52,900 nt of DNA from NCBI GenBank assembly GCA_900696455.1, contig CAADGB010000409.1:1-52900 (forward strand), written 5' to 3'. Position numbers and translations under genes: made by a program. The notes beneath the pieces are model-generated. The model ran no database searches. It was not told the DNA's origin and was given only the letters and a program-made list of their open reading frames with translations. The DNA is from an uncultured delta proteobacterium (lineage in GTDB: Bacteria; Myxococcota_A; Polyangia; Haliangiales; Haliangiaceae). This document shows, piece by piece, positions 1 through 8,726 of this stretch; within the stretch, counting starts at the first letter, position 1, and every line of letters begins with the position of its first letter.

Positions 1-2
1 AA

Positions 3-77
3 TGGCTCCGGAGGAGGGTTTCGAACCCCCGACCCGGCGGTTAACAGCCGCCTGCTCTACCACTGAGCTACTCCGGA
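3..77 (-). tRNA. tRNA-Asn (anticodon GTT), CCA encoded
   Basis: Read on the minus strand, the gene begins TCCGGAG and ends CTCCGGA-G-CCA, so the 7-bp acceptor stem is perfect and the 3' CCA is encoded. The anticodon arm is GGCGG-CTGTTAA-CCGCC, giving anticodon GTT (asparagine). The T arm carries GTTCGAA. All four arms are present, so it looks functional. It sits at the window edge and no second tRNA is seen next to it. Confidence 0.97.
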
Positions 78-300
78 AGGGTCCAGGACCACGGGCGAAC
101 CTGGAGCCAGTAGATCTGCATCAACGGGCGGCGGGCGTCAAGGGGCGGCGCGGCGGTTTCCGGCGGGAATTCGGGTGGTTGCCCCGGGAGGCCGCGGGCG
201 GCGGCAGCGATGCGGCCTCAGGCGTCGACCGCACGCTCACTTGATCGGGCGGATGTGGAGGCCCCGCCGCCCCGCGCCGCGCCCGCGCCGCCAGCGCCCG

Positions 301-390
301 CGCCCGCCCCCTGCCCGCCCTCCCCGCCCCGCCCCGCGCCCGCCCTCCCCGCCCGCCTCGCCCCGCCTCGCCCCGCCCCGCCCCCGCCGG
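301..390. repeat. C-rich/G-rich low-complexity tract upstream of the SMP-30-like gene
   Basis: About 90 bp consists almost only of CCCC/CCCCC runs split by single G, T or TC, with irregular units such as CCCCGC and CTCGCC. The minus strand therefore has more than a dozen runs of three or more G with loops of one to three bases, which could fold as a G-quadruplex. It ends just before the TACGTT hexamer that precedes the gene at 406. In the rest of 78-405 I see no gene; open frames there are a by-product of the high GC content. Confidence 0.6.
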
Positions 391-392
391 GG

Positions 393-398
393 TACGTT
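393..398 (+). promoter_or_regulatory. -10-like hexamer TACGTT close to the start codon
   Basis: TACGTT lies 7 nt before the ATG at 406, with no ribosome-binding site between them. The same arrangement recurs at many first genes in this window and suggests a leaderless transcript. No clear -35 element is visible in the C-rich tract upstream. Confidence 0.4.
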
Positions 399-405
399 CT
401 CCGCC

Positions 406-1497
406 ATGGCTCGGGGATGGTCGAAGCTCCGTATCGCGCTGGTCGCGCTCCTCACCGTCGTCGCGCTGCTCGCGGCATACCTCCTGCTCTGGCCGGTGCC
501 CATCGACCCGGTGGCGTGGACGCCGCCGCCGGCGCCCCGGCTCGAGGGGGTGTACGCGCCGAACGACCGGCTGGCCGCGGTCGAGCGGGTGCCGGCGGGT
601 GGGGTCGGGCCCGAGGACGTGGCGATCGACGGCCTGGGGCGGATCGTGGCCGGGCTGGCGGACGGGCGCATCGTGCGCATGGGGCGCGAGGGCGCGGCGT
701 TCGAGGTGCTGGCGAACACGGGCGGGCGGCCGCTGGGGCTGCACCACGACGCGGCCGGGAACCTGATCGTCGCCGACGCGGTGAAGGGGCTGCTGTCGGT
801 CTCGCCGACCGGCGAGCTGAAGGTGCTGGCGACCGAGCACGGCGGGCGGCCGTTCAAGTTCACCGACGACGTCGACATCGCCGCCGACGGCACGATCTAC
901 TTCAGCGACGCGTCGTGGCGGTGGGGGCTCCGCGAGGTGATCGAGGACGTGCTCGAGCACCGGCCGTATGGGCGGCTCCTGGCCTACGAGCCGGCCACCG
1001 GCGAGATCCGGCTCCTGGCCGACGGCCTCTACTTCGCCAACGGCGTGGCGGTGGCCGCCGACGAGTCGTTCGTGCTGGTCAACGAGACCACGAGCTACCG
1101 GGTGATGCGGCACTGGCTGGTCGGCGAGCGCGCCGGTCAGACCGAGGTCCTCGTCGACAACCTGCCGGGGATGCCCGACGGCATCTCGCGCGGCAACGAC
1201 GGCCGGTTCTGGATCGCGCTGTTCACGCCGCGGGTGCCCGACCTCGACGCGATGATGCCGCGGCCGTGGCTGCGCAAGGTGGTCTACCGCCTGCCCCGCT
1301 TCCTCCAGCCCGCGCCCGTCCGCCACGCCTTCGTGCTGTCGATCGACGAGCGCGGCCAGGTGCTCGACAACCTGCAGCACCGCGGCGGCGGCTCGTTCTC
1401 GCCCATCACCAGCGTGCAGGAGCACGACGGCTGGCTCTACCTCGGCAGCCTGGAGCGGCCACACGTCGCCCGCCTGCCGCTGCCGCCGCGGCCGTAG
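406..1497 (+). CDS. Membrane-anchored strictosidine synthase/SMP-30-like beta-propeller protein
   Basis: 363 residues. The start is set at the ATG that directly precedes a hydrophobic N-terminal anchor (about residues 8-30, rich in Ala, Leu and Val); further upstream the frame runs into low-complexity sequence. The rest reads as a six-bladed propeller of the strictosidine synthase/gluconolactonase family, with repeats such as GPEDVAIDGLG, LGLHHDAAGNLIVAD, VDIAADGTIYFSDAS, FANGVAVA and MPDGISRGNDGRFWIA. The run FTDDVDIAADGTIYFSDAS followed by GRLLAYEP and the family word NGVAV match strictosidine-synthase-like proteins, which in bacteria are usually anchored hydrolase- or lactonase-like enzymes of unknown substrate. 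It probably faces the periplasm. The neighbours give no pathway clue. Family assignment is good; the reaction is unknown. Confidence 0.85.
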   Translation: MARGWSKLRIALVALLTVVALLAAYLLLWPVPIDPVAWTPPPAPRLEGVYAPNDRLAAVERVPAGGVGPEDVAIDGLGRIVAGLADGRIVRMGREGAAFEVLANTGGRPLGLHHDAAGNLIVADAVKGLLSVSPTGELKVLATEHGGRPFKFTDDVDIAADGTIYFSDASWRWGLREVIEDVLEHRPYGRLLAYEPATGEIRLLADGLYFANGVAVAADESFVLVNETTSYRVMRHWLVGERAGQTEVLVDNLPGMPDGISRGNDGRFWIALFTPRVPDLDAMMPRPWLRKVVYRLPRFLQPAPVRHAFVLSIDERGQVLDNLQHRGGGSFSPITSVQEHDGWLYLGSLERPHVARLPLPPRP

Positions 1498-1510
1498 GCG
1501 GCGCGGCGCG

Positions 1511-1526
1511 CTCGGGCGTCCCCGAG
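1511..1526. terminator. Candidate bidirectional hairpin between convergent genes
   Basis: CTCGGG-CGTC-CCCGAG is a perfect 6-bp stem with a 4-nt loop in the 34 bp separating the stop codons of two convergent genes. There is no T-tract on either side, so intrinsic termination is uncertain; position is the main argument. Confidence 0.4.
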
Positions 1527-1531
1527 TCAGC

Positions 1532-3958
1532 TCAGAAGCGCAGCGTCAGGACGACGGTGCCGCTGAACGCGACCGTCACCTTGCGCCACTCGGCGACCTC
1601 GGTGGCGTCGGGGACGCCGGCGGCGCGGGCCGGGGCCTCGCCGAGGCCGCGGTGGGTCTGACGGTCGGGCGGGATGGCCAGGCCGTCGCCCATGATGTCG
1701 CGGATGGCCTGCAGCGTGTTCTGCGCGCGCAGGGTCGACAGGGTCAGGTTGTGGGCGTCGCTGGCGGTGGTGCTGGTGTAGCCCACGATCTCGATCGAGC
1801 CGCCGGGGTTGGCGAGCATCGCGCGCTGGAGCGCGCACACGCGGCGGAGCTCGGCCAGGCCGGCCGCCGTCAGCGACGGATCGTCGACGGCGAAGTGGGC
1901 GGCGGTGCCCGCGCTGTAGGTGCCGCTGACGTCGCGCGCCGGGCGCGCCCGGGCGTGGGCGATGGCCTCGTCGCGGCCGCCGAACAGGTAGCCGCCGGCC
2001 TGCGAGGCCTCGGCGCCGATGTAGAGCCCGGCGATCTCGGTGAAGCCGCCGGCGTCACCGGAGATGACCGGGAAGGTGCCGTCGCCGTAGAAGTTGATGA
2101 CGCCCGCGCCGTAGGCGGCGCCGGTGTCGGCGACCGCGGCGCCGGCGGCCGCGCCGGTGATGGCGTACGCGCCGCGGAAGTTGCCCGGCCGCCAGGGGAA
2201 CGGCGACTGGAAGGTGTTGCTGGTGCGCATGCCGACGGTGACGCCGGCCGACAGCCCACCCGAGCCCTGGCCGAGGATCGTGAAGTAGTCCTGGCGCCAG
2301 GTCGCGCCGCCGCCGGTCTGCTCGATCGTGAAGCGGCCGAGGAAGCCGCCCAGGCCGACGCCGACGTCGCCGGCCAGGCCCACGACCTCGAAGTCCCACG
2401 CGTACATGTTCTGCGGCGCGCTGGGGTCGGCCGTGATCCCGGTCGGGGTGATGCCGAGGTGGCGCTGGAGGCGCGGCGTGTGGCGCGCGCAGGTGGCGAC
2501 GACGATCGCGATCCAGTCCCAGTACGGGCGCGTGATCGCGCCGCTCTGGAAGGGCGTCAGCAAGAGCTCGTGCAGGCGCTGGCGCACGAGCACGTGCTGC
2601 TCGGCGGCGTGACCGGCGAAGATCGTGTCGACGACCTCGTCGAGCCCGCTCGCGTGCGCGTCACGCGGCATGCCGCGGCTCGCCTCGAGCCAGCCCCGGA
2701 CGCGGGCCTCGATGACGCCGGCGTTGCGGGCCAGCCGGCCCTCCTGATCGCTGTCGAGCGGGGAGTCCTCGGCGGCCTGGGCCATCGGCCGGGCCTCGGC
2801 CGGCAGCGACTCGAGGCCCTCCGCCGACAGCCGCGGCGCCTCCGAGGTCCGGCGGAACTCGTGGTTCCACTCGTCGACGTGCACGTTGCCGTCGCGGTCG
2901 ACGCTGACGTCGCCGCTGCCCTCGACCAGGCGCAGCGTGACGGTGTCGCCGGCGCGGGTGGCGGTGAGGCGGCCGGCGGTGCCGCCGCCGCCGCCGTCGC
3001 GCGAGCGCTGGTAGGCGAAGGTGGCGGAGGTGGCGGTCTCGCTGGTCAGGTCGCCGCTGATGCGGCGGTGCTCCATGCGCGCGCCCGCGCCCCGGCTCTG
3101 GACGCGGCGCTGCCACCAGCCCTCGAAGTGGTGCCCGGCCTGGTTGAGCTGGATCGTGATGCGGTTGCCGCTGCCCGGATCCTCCGCCTCGTAGCGGCCG
3201 GTGAGCTGGACGCGGGTCGTCTCGGGGCGGGCCGGATCGGGGCGCATCACGCCCCGCCGCTGCTGCACGCCGCGGGCGCCGGCGGTCCCGGCGGTGGGGC
3301 CGGCCAGCTCGTCGAGGAGCGCCTCGGCCGGCTCGCCGCGCACCACGCGATCGGCGACGGCGTCGGCGTGCCGCTCGTAGCGGTCGCCGACCTGGCCGAC
3401 GCCGCCCTTGAGCGCGACCCCGGCCCGCTGCTGCACGACGTGCGCCGCCTCGTGCGCCGCGGTGTGCAGGCTGGGCGTCCCCGCGAACGCGACCTGATCG
3501 CCCGTGGCGTAGGCCTCGGCGCCCATCGCCCGCGCGCCGGCCGCCGCCCGGTCGTCGGTGTAGGCCCGCACCGCCGAGACGTCGTGCCGGCCGAAGAGCG
3601 GCTGGATCGTGTCGAGGTGGGGCAGCCGCCCGGCCGCGCCGCTGGTGCCGGCCTCCGCCGCGCGGTGGACGTGCGCGTCGCCGCCGCCTTCGTCACCGCC
3701 GGGCTGGCGCTGGACCGTCGGCGCCGTCAGCCACGACATCGGCCGCTCGTCGGGGAACGCGGCGCCGGTGGCGGCGGCCAGGTCGCCGCCGTAGGCCTGC
3801 ACGAACCCGAAGCGCCCCGGCAGCGGCGGCGCGGCGTCCCCGCTCGCCGCCCGGCGCTGGACCATGCCGCGGGTGAGCGTCGCCGCCCCCGGCTTGGTGC
3901 CCGTCGGGTAGACCTCGCCTGGCTCGTCGCCGGCGTCCCGTCGCCGCTGGTCGCGCAT
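1532..3958 (-). CDS. DUF4157 (eCIS cargo-type) protein with C-terminal OmpA-like domain
   Basis: 808 residues. The N-terminal 30 residues carry a leader with [14 protein letters not shown] at 17-30, followed by VQRR and, near residue 68, [13 protein letters not shown]4157 domain follows at about 115-215 with the metallopeptidase-like motif HEAAH (169-173) in the family context [13 protein letters not shown]4157 is the N-terminal domain most often found on toxins and cargo of extracellular contractile injection systems. A long unassigned middle contains an all-beta module (about 240-330) and a Gly/Ala-rich section (about 500-680). The last 120 residues look like an OmpA-type peptidoglycan-binding domain ([20 protein letters not shown], then a RA..V...L motif and VAFSGTVVL). 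There is no Sec signal, which fits cargo loading from the cytosol. No eCIS structural gene lies in the window. The start is supported by the match to the short paralogue at 5759-6154. Confidence 0.8.
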   Translation of the reverse strand: MRDQRRRDAGDEPGEVYPTGTKPGAATLTRGMVQRRAASGDAAPPLPGRFGFVQAYGGDLAAATGAAFPDERPMSWLTAPTVQRQPGGDEGGGDAHVHRAAEAGTSGAAGRLPHLDTIQPLFGRHDVSAVRAYTDDRAAAGARAMGAEAYATGDQVAFAGTPSLHTAAHEAAHVVQQRAGVALKGGVGQVGDRYERHADAVADRVVRGEPAEALLDELAGPTAGTAGARGVQQRRGVMRPDPARPETTRVQLTGRYEAEDPGSGNRITIQLNQAGHHFEGWWQRRVQSRGAGARMEHRRISGDLTSETATSATFAYQRSRDGGGGGTAGRLTATRAGDTVTLRLVEGSGDVSVDRDGNVHVDEWNHEFRRTSEAPRLSAEGLESLPAEARPMAQAAEDSPLDSDQEGRLARNAGVIEARVRGWLEASRGMPRDAHASGLDEVVDTIFAGHAAEQHVLVRQRLHELLLTPFQSGAITRPYWDWIAIVVATCARHTPRLQRHLGITPTGITADPSAPQNMYAWDFEVVGLAGDVGVGLGGFLGRFTIEQTGGGATWRQDYFTILGQGSGGLSAGVTVGMRTSNTFQSPFPWRPGNFRGAYAITGAAAGAAVADTGAAYGAGVINFYGDGTFPVISGDAGGFTEIAGLYIGAEASQAGGYLFGGRDEAIAHARARPARDVSGTYSAGTAAHFAVDDPSLTAAGLAELRRVCALQRAMLANPGGSIEIVGYTSTTASDAHNLTLSTLRAQNTLQAIRDIMGDGLAIPPDRQTHRGLGEAPARAAGVPDATEVAEWRKVTVAFSGTVVLTLRF

Positions 3959-3963
3959 GTCTC

Positions 3964-3969
3964 ATTGTA
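3964..3969 (-). promoter_or_regulatory. -10-like TACAAT just before the DUF4157 gene
   Basis: TACAAT (minus strand) is 5 nt upstream of the ATG at 3958. The short paralogue at 6154 has the same TACAATG string 7 nt from its start. The -35 region is GC-only. It suggests a leaderless mRNA. Confidence 0.5.
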
Positions 3970-4011
3970 CGGGCAGGGCGGCGGCCGCCCCCCCGGGATT
4001 CGCTGGTGCGA

Positions 4012-4063
4012 CCGGATCGTTCCGGATCCGGCCGGATCCGGCCGGATCCGGCCGGAGCTGGCC
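4012..4063. repeat. Tandem palindromic 10-bp repeat (GGATCCGGCC)
   Basis: Three perfect units of GGATCCGGCC occupy 4024-4053, with degenerate units on both sides (a GGATCG element before, GGAGCTGGCC after). Each unit overlaps the palindrome CCGGATCCGG, so the array can fold into several alternative hairpins. It lies between the start of the DUF4157 gene and the end of the next minus-strand gene, where it could act as a terminator for the latter or as a protein-binding array. Confidence 0.65.
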
Positions 4064-4113
4064 GGGAGCGGGCCGCGCGCCGCTACGAACCGCTCGGAGC
4101 CCGCCGCGTCAGA

Positions 4114-4929
4114 TCAGAAGCGCCCCCGCCACGCATCCGCGTCGATCGGCGACGGCGCCGCCGTGACCTCGACGCGGGTCGGCTCGCCGACGTGCGCGCC
4201 GGGCGGCTGCCCGGTCACCGCGATGCGCAGCCCGGCGCCGGGGCCGAGCACCATCCAGCCGTCGGGCGCGAGGTCGGCGACGAGGTGGGCGCGCGCCTCG
4301 TCGGTCGCGACGTCGACCCACTGACAGAGGAGCACCGGCACGCCGAGCGCGGCGTGGCCGTGAGGCGCGGCCAGGACGCACCGGAGCGTGATCCGGTCCG
4401 AGCGGCGCAGCTCCATCGCGCTGTCCCGGATCCGCGGGCACACGCCGTCGTCGGCGTGCAGCTCGACCACGGCGACGCCGCCGTCGACCGTGAACCGTCC
4501 CCGGTAGCCGTGCTGGTCGTCGAACCGGTCCGCGGTCCGGACCTTCGGTCCGTCGTTGGTGGCGGCGTACCGCCAGCCACGACACGCCGTGGCGAGCCCG
4601 CCGGCGCCGGGATCGAGGCCGGGCGCCGCGCCGAGCTCGAGGATGAACGCCGCGCTCGAGTGCTCGCGCAGGCGCTGGACCGCGTGGGTCCCGGCGAGCG
4701 TGCGCTGGACCACCGCGGCGAAGCGACCGGGCGCGAACGCGATCGGCCGCAGCGTGGGCCCGAGGTCGAGCGCCTCGCCCGGCGCCGTCGGCGCCTCGCC
4801 CGGCGCCTCGCCGTCACCCCGTCCGCCGGTCGTCCCGCTGGGCGTCATGTCCTGGATCCTGTCGGGCGCTCGTCCGCATGCCAGGGCGAGGCTGACCAGC
4901 ACGATCCACCCGCGGCGACGGCGCCACAC
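4114..4929 (-). CDS. Hypothetical lipoprotein
   Basis: 271 residues from a GTG start, chosen because it places WRRRRGWIVLVSLALAC directly at the N terminus: a positively charged n-region, a hydrophobic core and the lipobox LALAC. The frame stays open upstream to 5082 but would then overlap the next gene. The mature part has a Gly/Pro-rich linker (about residues 30-60) and then a compact domain with several cysteines and a repeated VxVxxxDxxV-like beta pattern. I recognise no family. It lies between two genes for leader-bearing eCIS-type proteins and 62 bp downstream of another unknown in the same direction, so the pair may be co-transcribed. Function unknown. Confidence 0.65.
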   Translation of the reverse strand: MWRRRRGWIVLVSLALACGRAPDRIQDMTPSGTTGGRGDGEAPGEAPTAPGEALDLGPTLRPIAFAPGRFAAVVQRTLAGTHAVQRLREHSSAAFILELGAAPGLDPGAGGLATACRGWRYAATNDGPKVRTADRFDDQHGYRGRFTVDGGVAVVELHADDGVCPRIRDSAMELRRSDRITLRCVLAAPHGHAALGVPVLLCQWVDVATDEARAHLVADLAPDGWMVLGPGAGLRIAVTGQPPGAHVGEPTRVEVTAAPSPIDADAWRGRF

Positions 4930-4991
4930 GCCGGCGAGCGTACCAGCCCGCCCGGCGCGCCGGCGATCGAACGTCCTGCCGTGCTCTGCGC

Positions 4992-5516
4992 TCAGCGCAC
5001 GCGCGTGCGGTGGAGGCTGACCTGCGCCAGCCACGAGCCGCGGAACGCGTCGACCGACATCGGCGCGAAGGCGTAGAGCCACGGGACCTCGGCCGGCGCC
5101 GCCCCGGCCTCACCTCCGCCGTCGACCACGTCCGCGGCCACGTCGTCGAGGTGCAGCGCCAGCCCGCGCGCCGCCCTCAGCCAGATGGTCTTGAAGCCCG
5201 GCATCCGGGACGGCAGGCGCGCGTCGGGTTCGCCGAGCTGCCCGGACAGCGGGCGGACGGGGCGCGCGCCGTGCGTGCTCACCAGCACCACCCGCTCGGC
5301 GACGTCGTACACGTACAGGCCGTGGGGCGCCCCCGGCGAGGGCGCATGCACGCGGTAGCGCGTGGGCGAGCCGCCGAGGTCGCCGCTGCGATCCCCGCCC
5401 GGCGCCGGGCCGAGCGCCGCCGTCGTGCAGGTGTCGGTCAGGCCCGGCCAGCCGGCGTAGTCGCCGTCGGCCAGGGCGCGCAGCGCGCGCGAGCAGTCAT
5501 GGTCGGTGTCGTTCAT
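4992..5516 (-). CDS. Hypothetical protein, 174 residues
   Basis: The start is the ATG at 5516, which has GAGG 5 nt upstream (GAGGTTCCC-ATG); the open frame continues to 5708 but without a better site. The protein begins MNDTDHDCSRALRAL and has no signal peptide or membrane segment. Segments such as GLYVYDVAERVVLVSTHG and FKTIWLRAARGLALHLDD look like a small alpha/beta domain. I do not recognise a family. It is placed between the short leader protein (downstream end at 5759) and the lipoprotein at 4114-4929, all on the same strand, which leaves open a shared role with the DUF4157 proteins. Confidence 0.55.
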   Translation of the reverse strand: MNDTDHDCSRALRALADGDYAGWPGLTDTCTTAALGPAPGGDRSGDLGGSPTRYRVHAPSPGAPHGLYVYDVAERVVLVSTHGARPVRPLSGQLGEPDARLPSRMPGFKTIWLRAARGLALHLDDVAADVVDGGGEAGAAPAEVPWLYAFAPMSVDAFRGSWLAQVSLHRTRVR

Positions 5517-5758
5517 GGGAACCTCGAGAGGAGCCGCCGCACCGCCATCTGAGGGGGTACGCCGGCACGCTTCGCCGCTGGCGGCGGCGGCCGCGATTGG
5601 CGGCTCGCAGGTCCGCCTCGGGTACGTTGACGGCCGTCGCCAGCGTCGCGCCCCCATGATGGCCGATCGTGACGGATCGACATGACGCGCGCCGCCGACT
5701 CGATTCACCCGTGTCGGGTGAAGGCAGCGCTCCGTGGTTGCTCTTCGCTACCGCGCGC

Positions 5759-6154
5759 TCACCCCGCTGCGGCGGGTGCCATCGCTGCGGTGGCGGGCTC
5801 GTCGCCCGCGGTCGTCGCGCCACCGGCCGGCTCGGTCGCGGACGCCGGCGCCGGCGCGGCCTCGGCCACCGCCACGGTCAGGCCTGGCGTCCCCGGCACC
5901 GCGTCCGGCGCCGCCGACATCCAGGGCACCGGCGGCTCGTCGGGGAAGAGCGGGCGGCCGCGATCGCGGTCGTCGTCGTCCCCGTCCCCACCGCCGCCGC
6001 CGCCGTCGCCGATCATCGGGTCGACGCGCGACGGCGCCGGCCGCGGGCGCGGCGACGGCAGGTGCCGGGTCAGCGTCGCCGCGCCCGGCTTGGTGCCGGT
6101 CGGGTAGAGCTCGCCGGCCTCCTCGCCGGGCTGGCGCACGCGTCGATCGCGCAT
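5759..6154 (-). CDS. Short leader-only paralogue of the DUF4157 protein
   Basis: 131 residues. The start at 6154 (ATGCGCGATCG) aligns exactly with that of the DUF4157-OmpA gene: both begin MRD-R-R, both have GE at 14-15 and both have the identical [14 protein letters not shown] at residues 17-30. A second shared block, FPDExPxxW, follows (FPDEPPVPW here, FPDERPMSW there). Between the blocks is a Pro/Arg then Gly/Asp-rich linker, and the C terminus is an Ala/Pro/Thr-rich tail with no DUF4157 domain and no catalytic motif. It may be a remnant, an adaptor, or a minimal cargo protein that keeps only the loading signal. The upstream TACAATG is conserved as well. The gene is real if the shared leader is functional; expression is not shown. 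Confidence 0.6.
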   Translation of the reverse strand: MRDRRVRQPGEEAGELYPTGTKPGAATLTRHLPSPRPRPAPSRVDPMIGDGGGGGGDGDDDDRDRGRPLFPDEPPVPWMSAAPDAVPGTPGLTVAVAEAAPAPASATEPAGGATTAGDEPATAAMAPAAAG

Positions 6155-6161
6155 CGCCACC

Positions 6162-6167
6162 ATTGTA
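6162..6167 (-). promoter_or_regulatory. -10-like TACAAT before the short leader gene
   Basis: TACAAT lies 7 nt upstream of the ATG at 6154 on the minus strand and matches the element before the DUF4157-OmpA gene, so promoter and leader were probably duplicated together. Confidence 0.45.
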
Positions 6168-6216
6168 GCGGCCGGCGACCACCCCGAGGCCACGGCGCCG
6201 GCCTCACATCAGGTAC

Positions 6217-6301
6217 TGCAAATGATGTTGCACGTATGCAACTCATCATGCATCAACGCATCATTGCCGGCGGACCGCCCATGCAGTTCCAACAGGTTGC
6301 A
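6217..6301. promoter_or_regulatory. Array of TGCAA/TTGCA half-sites in an AT-rich island
   Basis: In an otherwise GC-saturated window this stretch is AT-rich and holds TGCAA at 6217, TTGCA at 6228, TGCAA at 6237 and TTGCA at 6297. The first three form overlapping inverted repeats: TGCAA-6 nt-TTGCA and TTGCA-CGTA-TGCAA (6228-6241). Two ATGT/ACATGT elements follow at 6301-6315, and TACAGC sits 8 nt before the ATG at 6346. This looks like an operator/promoter for the lipoprotein gene downstream or for the diverging leader gene. Confidence 0.5.
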
Positions 6302-6345
6302 CATGTAGGACATGTGGCCCGCCGGTTGCTCTACAGCCGGTCACC

Positions 6346-7131
6346 ATGTCGACCCGCATCGCCTCCCTCCTCGCCGCCCTCTGCCTGGCCTCGACCGCCG
6401 CCGCCTGCGCCGTCGAGGACACCACCGACACCACCGACCTCGGCACCTCCGAGGAGCACCTGTGGGGCGACCTCTCGACCCGCCCGTCGTTCGAGCTGTG
6501 GAAGGACGAGGCCGGCCAGTTCCGCTTCCAGCTCCTCGCCCCGAGCCAGGAGGTCGTCCTCAGCTCGCAGGGCTACTCGAACCGCACCAACGCCCTGACC
6601 GGCCTCCTGTCGGTGCTGCAGAACGGCACGTTCGACTTCTCGTACAAGGTCGTGACCGTGGCCAGCGGCTCGTACGTCGAGCTGCGCGCCCACAACCACG
6701 CGACGATCGCCACCGGCCCCACCTTCGCCACCGCCGCGGAGGCCCAGGCCAGCATCCCCGACACCATCAAGACCGTCGGCGCCTACCAGAAGGCGTGGGA
6801 CACCGCGACCGGCGCCAGCTTCGCCATCAAGCTCGACGCCGGCGGCAAGCACTACTTCACGCTGCACGCGCGCAACGGCGAGATCGTCCTGCGCTCGCAG
6901 CGCTACGACGCCAAGGCCGGCGCGCTCAACGGCGCGTTCTCGGTCGCCGACAACGGCACCACCGCCGCGCGCTACCAGGTGCTGCAGGCGTCGAACGGCG
7001 GCTACTACCTCAACCTGACCGCGACCAACGGCCAGATCATCGCCACCAGCGAGGTCTACGCCAGCAAGTACACCGCCGAGCGCGCCCGCGACAGCATCAT
7101 CGCGCTCCTGCCGGTGGTCCCGCTCCTGTGA
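6346..7131 (+). CDS. Lipoprotein with tandem DUF1508 (YegP-like) repeats
   Basis: 261 residues. The N terminus MSTRIASLLAALCLASTA followed by AAC is a lipoprotein signal with a lipobox-like TAAAC. Two DUF1508 units follow: one at about 48-140 (FELWKDEAGQFRFQLLAPSQ, then VVLSSQGY) and one at about 150-255 (FAIKLDAGGKHYFTLHARNG, then EIVLRSQRY and NGAFSVADNGT). Each unit is built from two half-repeats of the form F.F.L.A.NGE.I..S..Y, as in YegP. The family function is not well defined and is often linked to stress. The gene follows an AT-rich putative operator array, so it is probably tightly regulated. It converges with the sigma-54 activator gene, with only 5 bp between them. Confidence 0.85.
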   Translation: MSTRIASLLAALCLASTAAACAVEDTTDTTDLGTSEEHLWGDLSTRPSFELWKDEAGQFRFQLLAPSQEVVLSSQGYSNRTNALTGLLSVLQNGTFDFSYKVVTVASGSYVELRAHNHATIATGPTFATAAEAQASIPDTIKTVGAYQKAWDTATGASFAIKLDAGGKHYFTLHARNGEIVLRSQRYDAKAGALNGAFSVADNGTTAARYQVLQASNGGYYLNLTATNGQIIATSEVYASKYTAERARDSIIALLPVVPLL

Positions 7132-7136
7132 TCGCC

Positions 7137-8660
<1,524 letters not shown>

Positions 8661-8726
8661 GGTAGCATGAACCCGGCTTGGCCCCGGGCGGCCGCGCGCG
8701 GCGCCGCGGGCGTGGTACGAGACGGC

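Noticed and set aside
121-1464. Long open frames antisense to the SMP-30-like gene and many similar ones across the window
   Set aside because: High GC creates open shadow frames opposite and shifted to real genes. These have Arg/Pro/Ala-heavy composition, no ribosome site and no domain; the real frames carry recognisable motifs.
4930-5082. Longer start for the lipoprotein at 4114-4929
   Set aside because: It would overlap the upstream gene and bury the lipoprotein signal in the middle of the protein.
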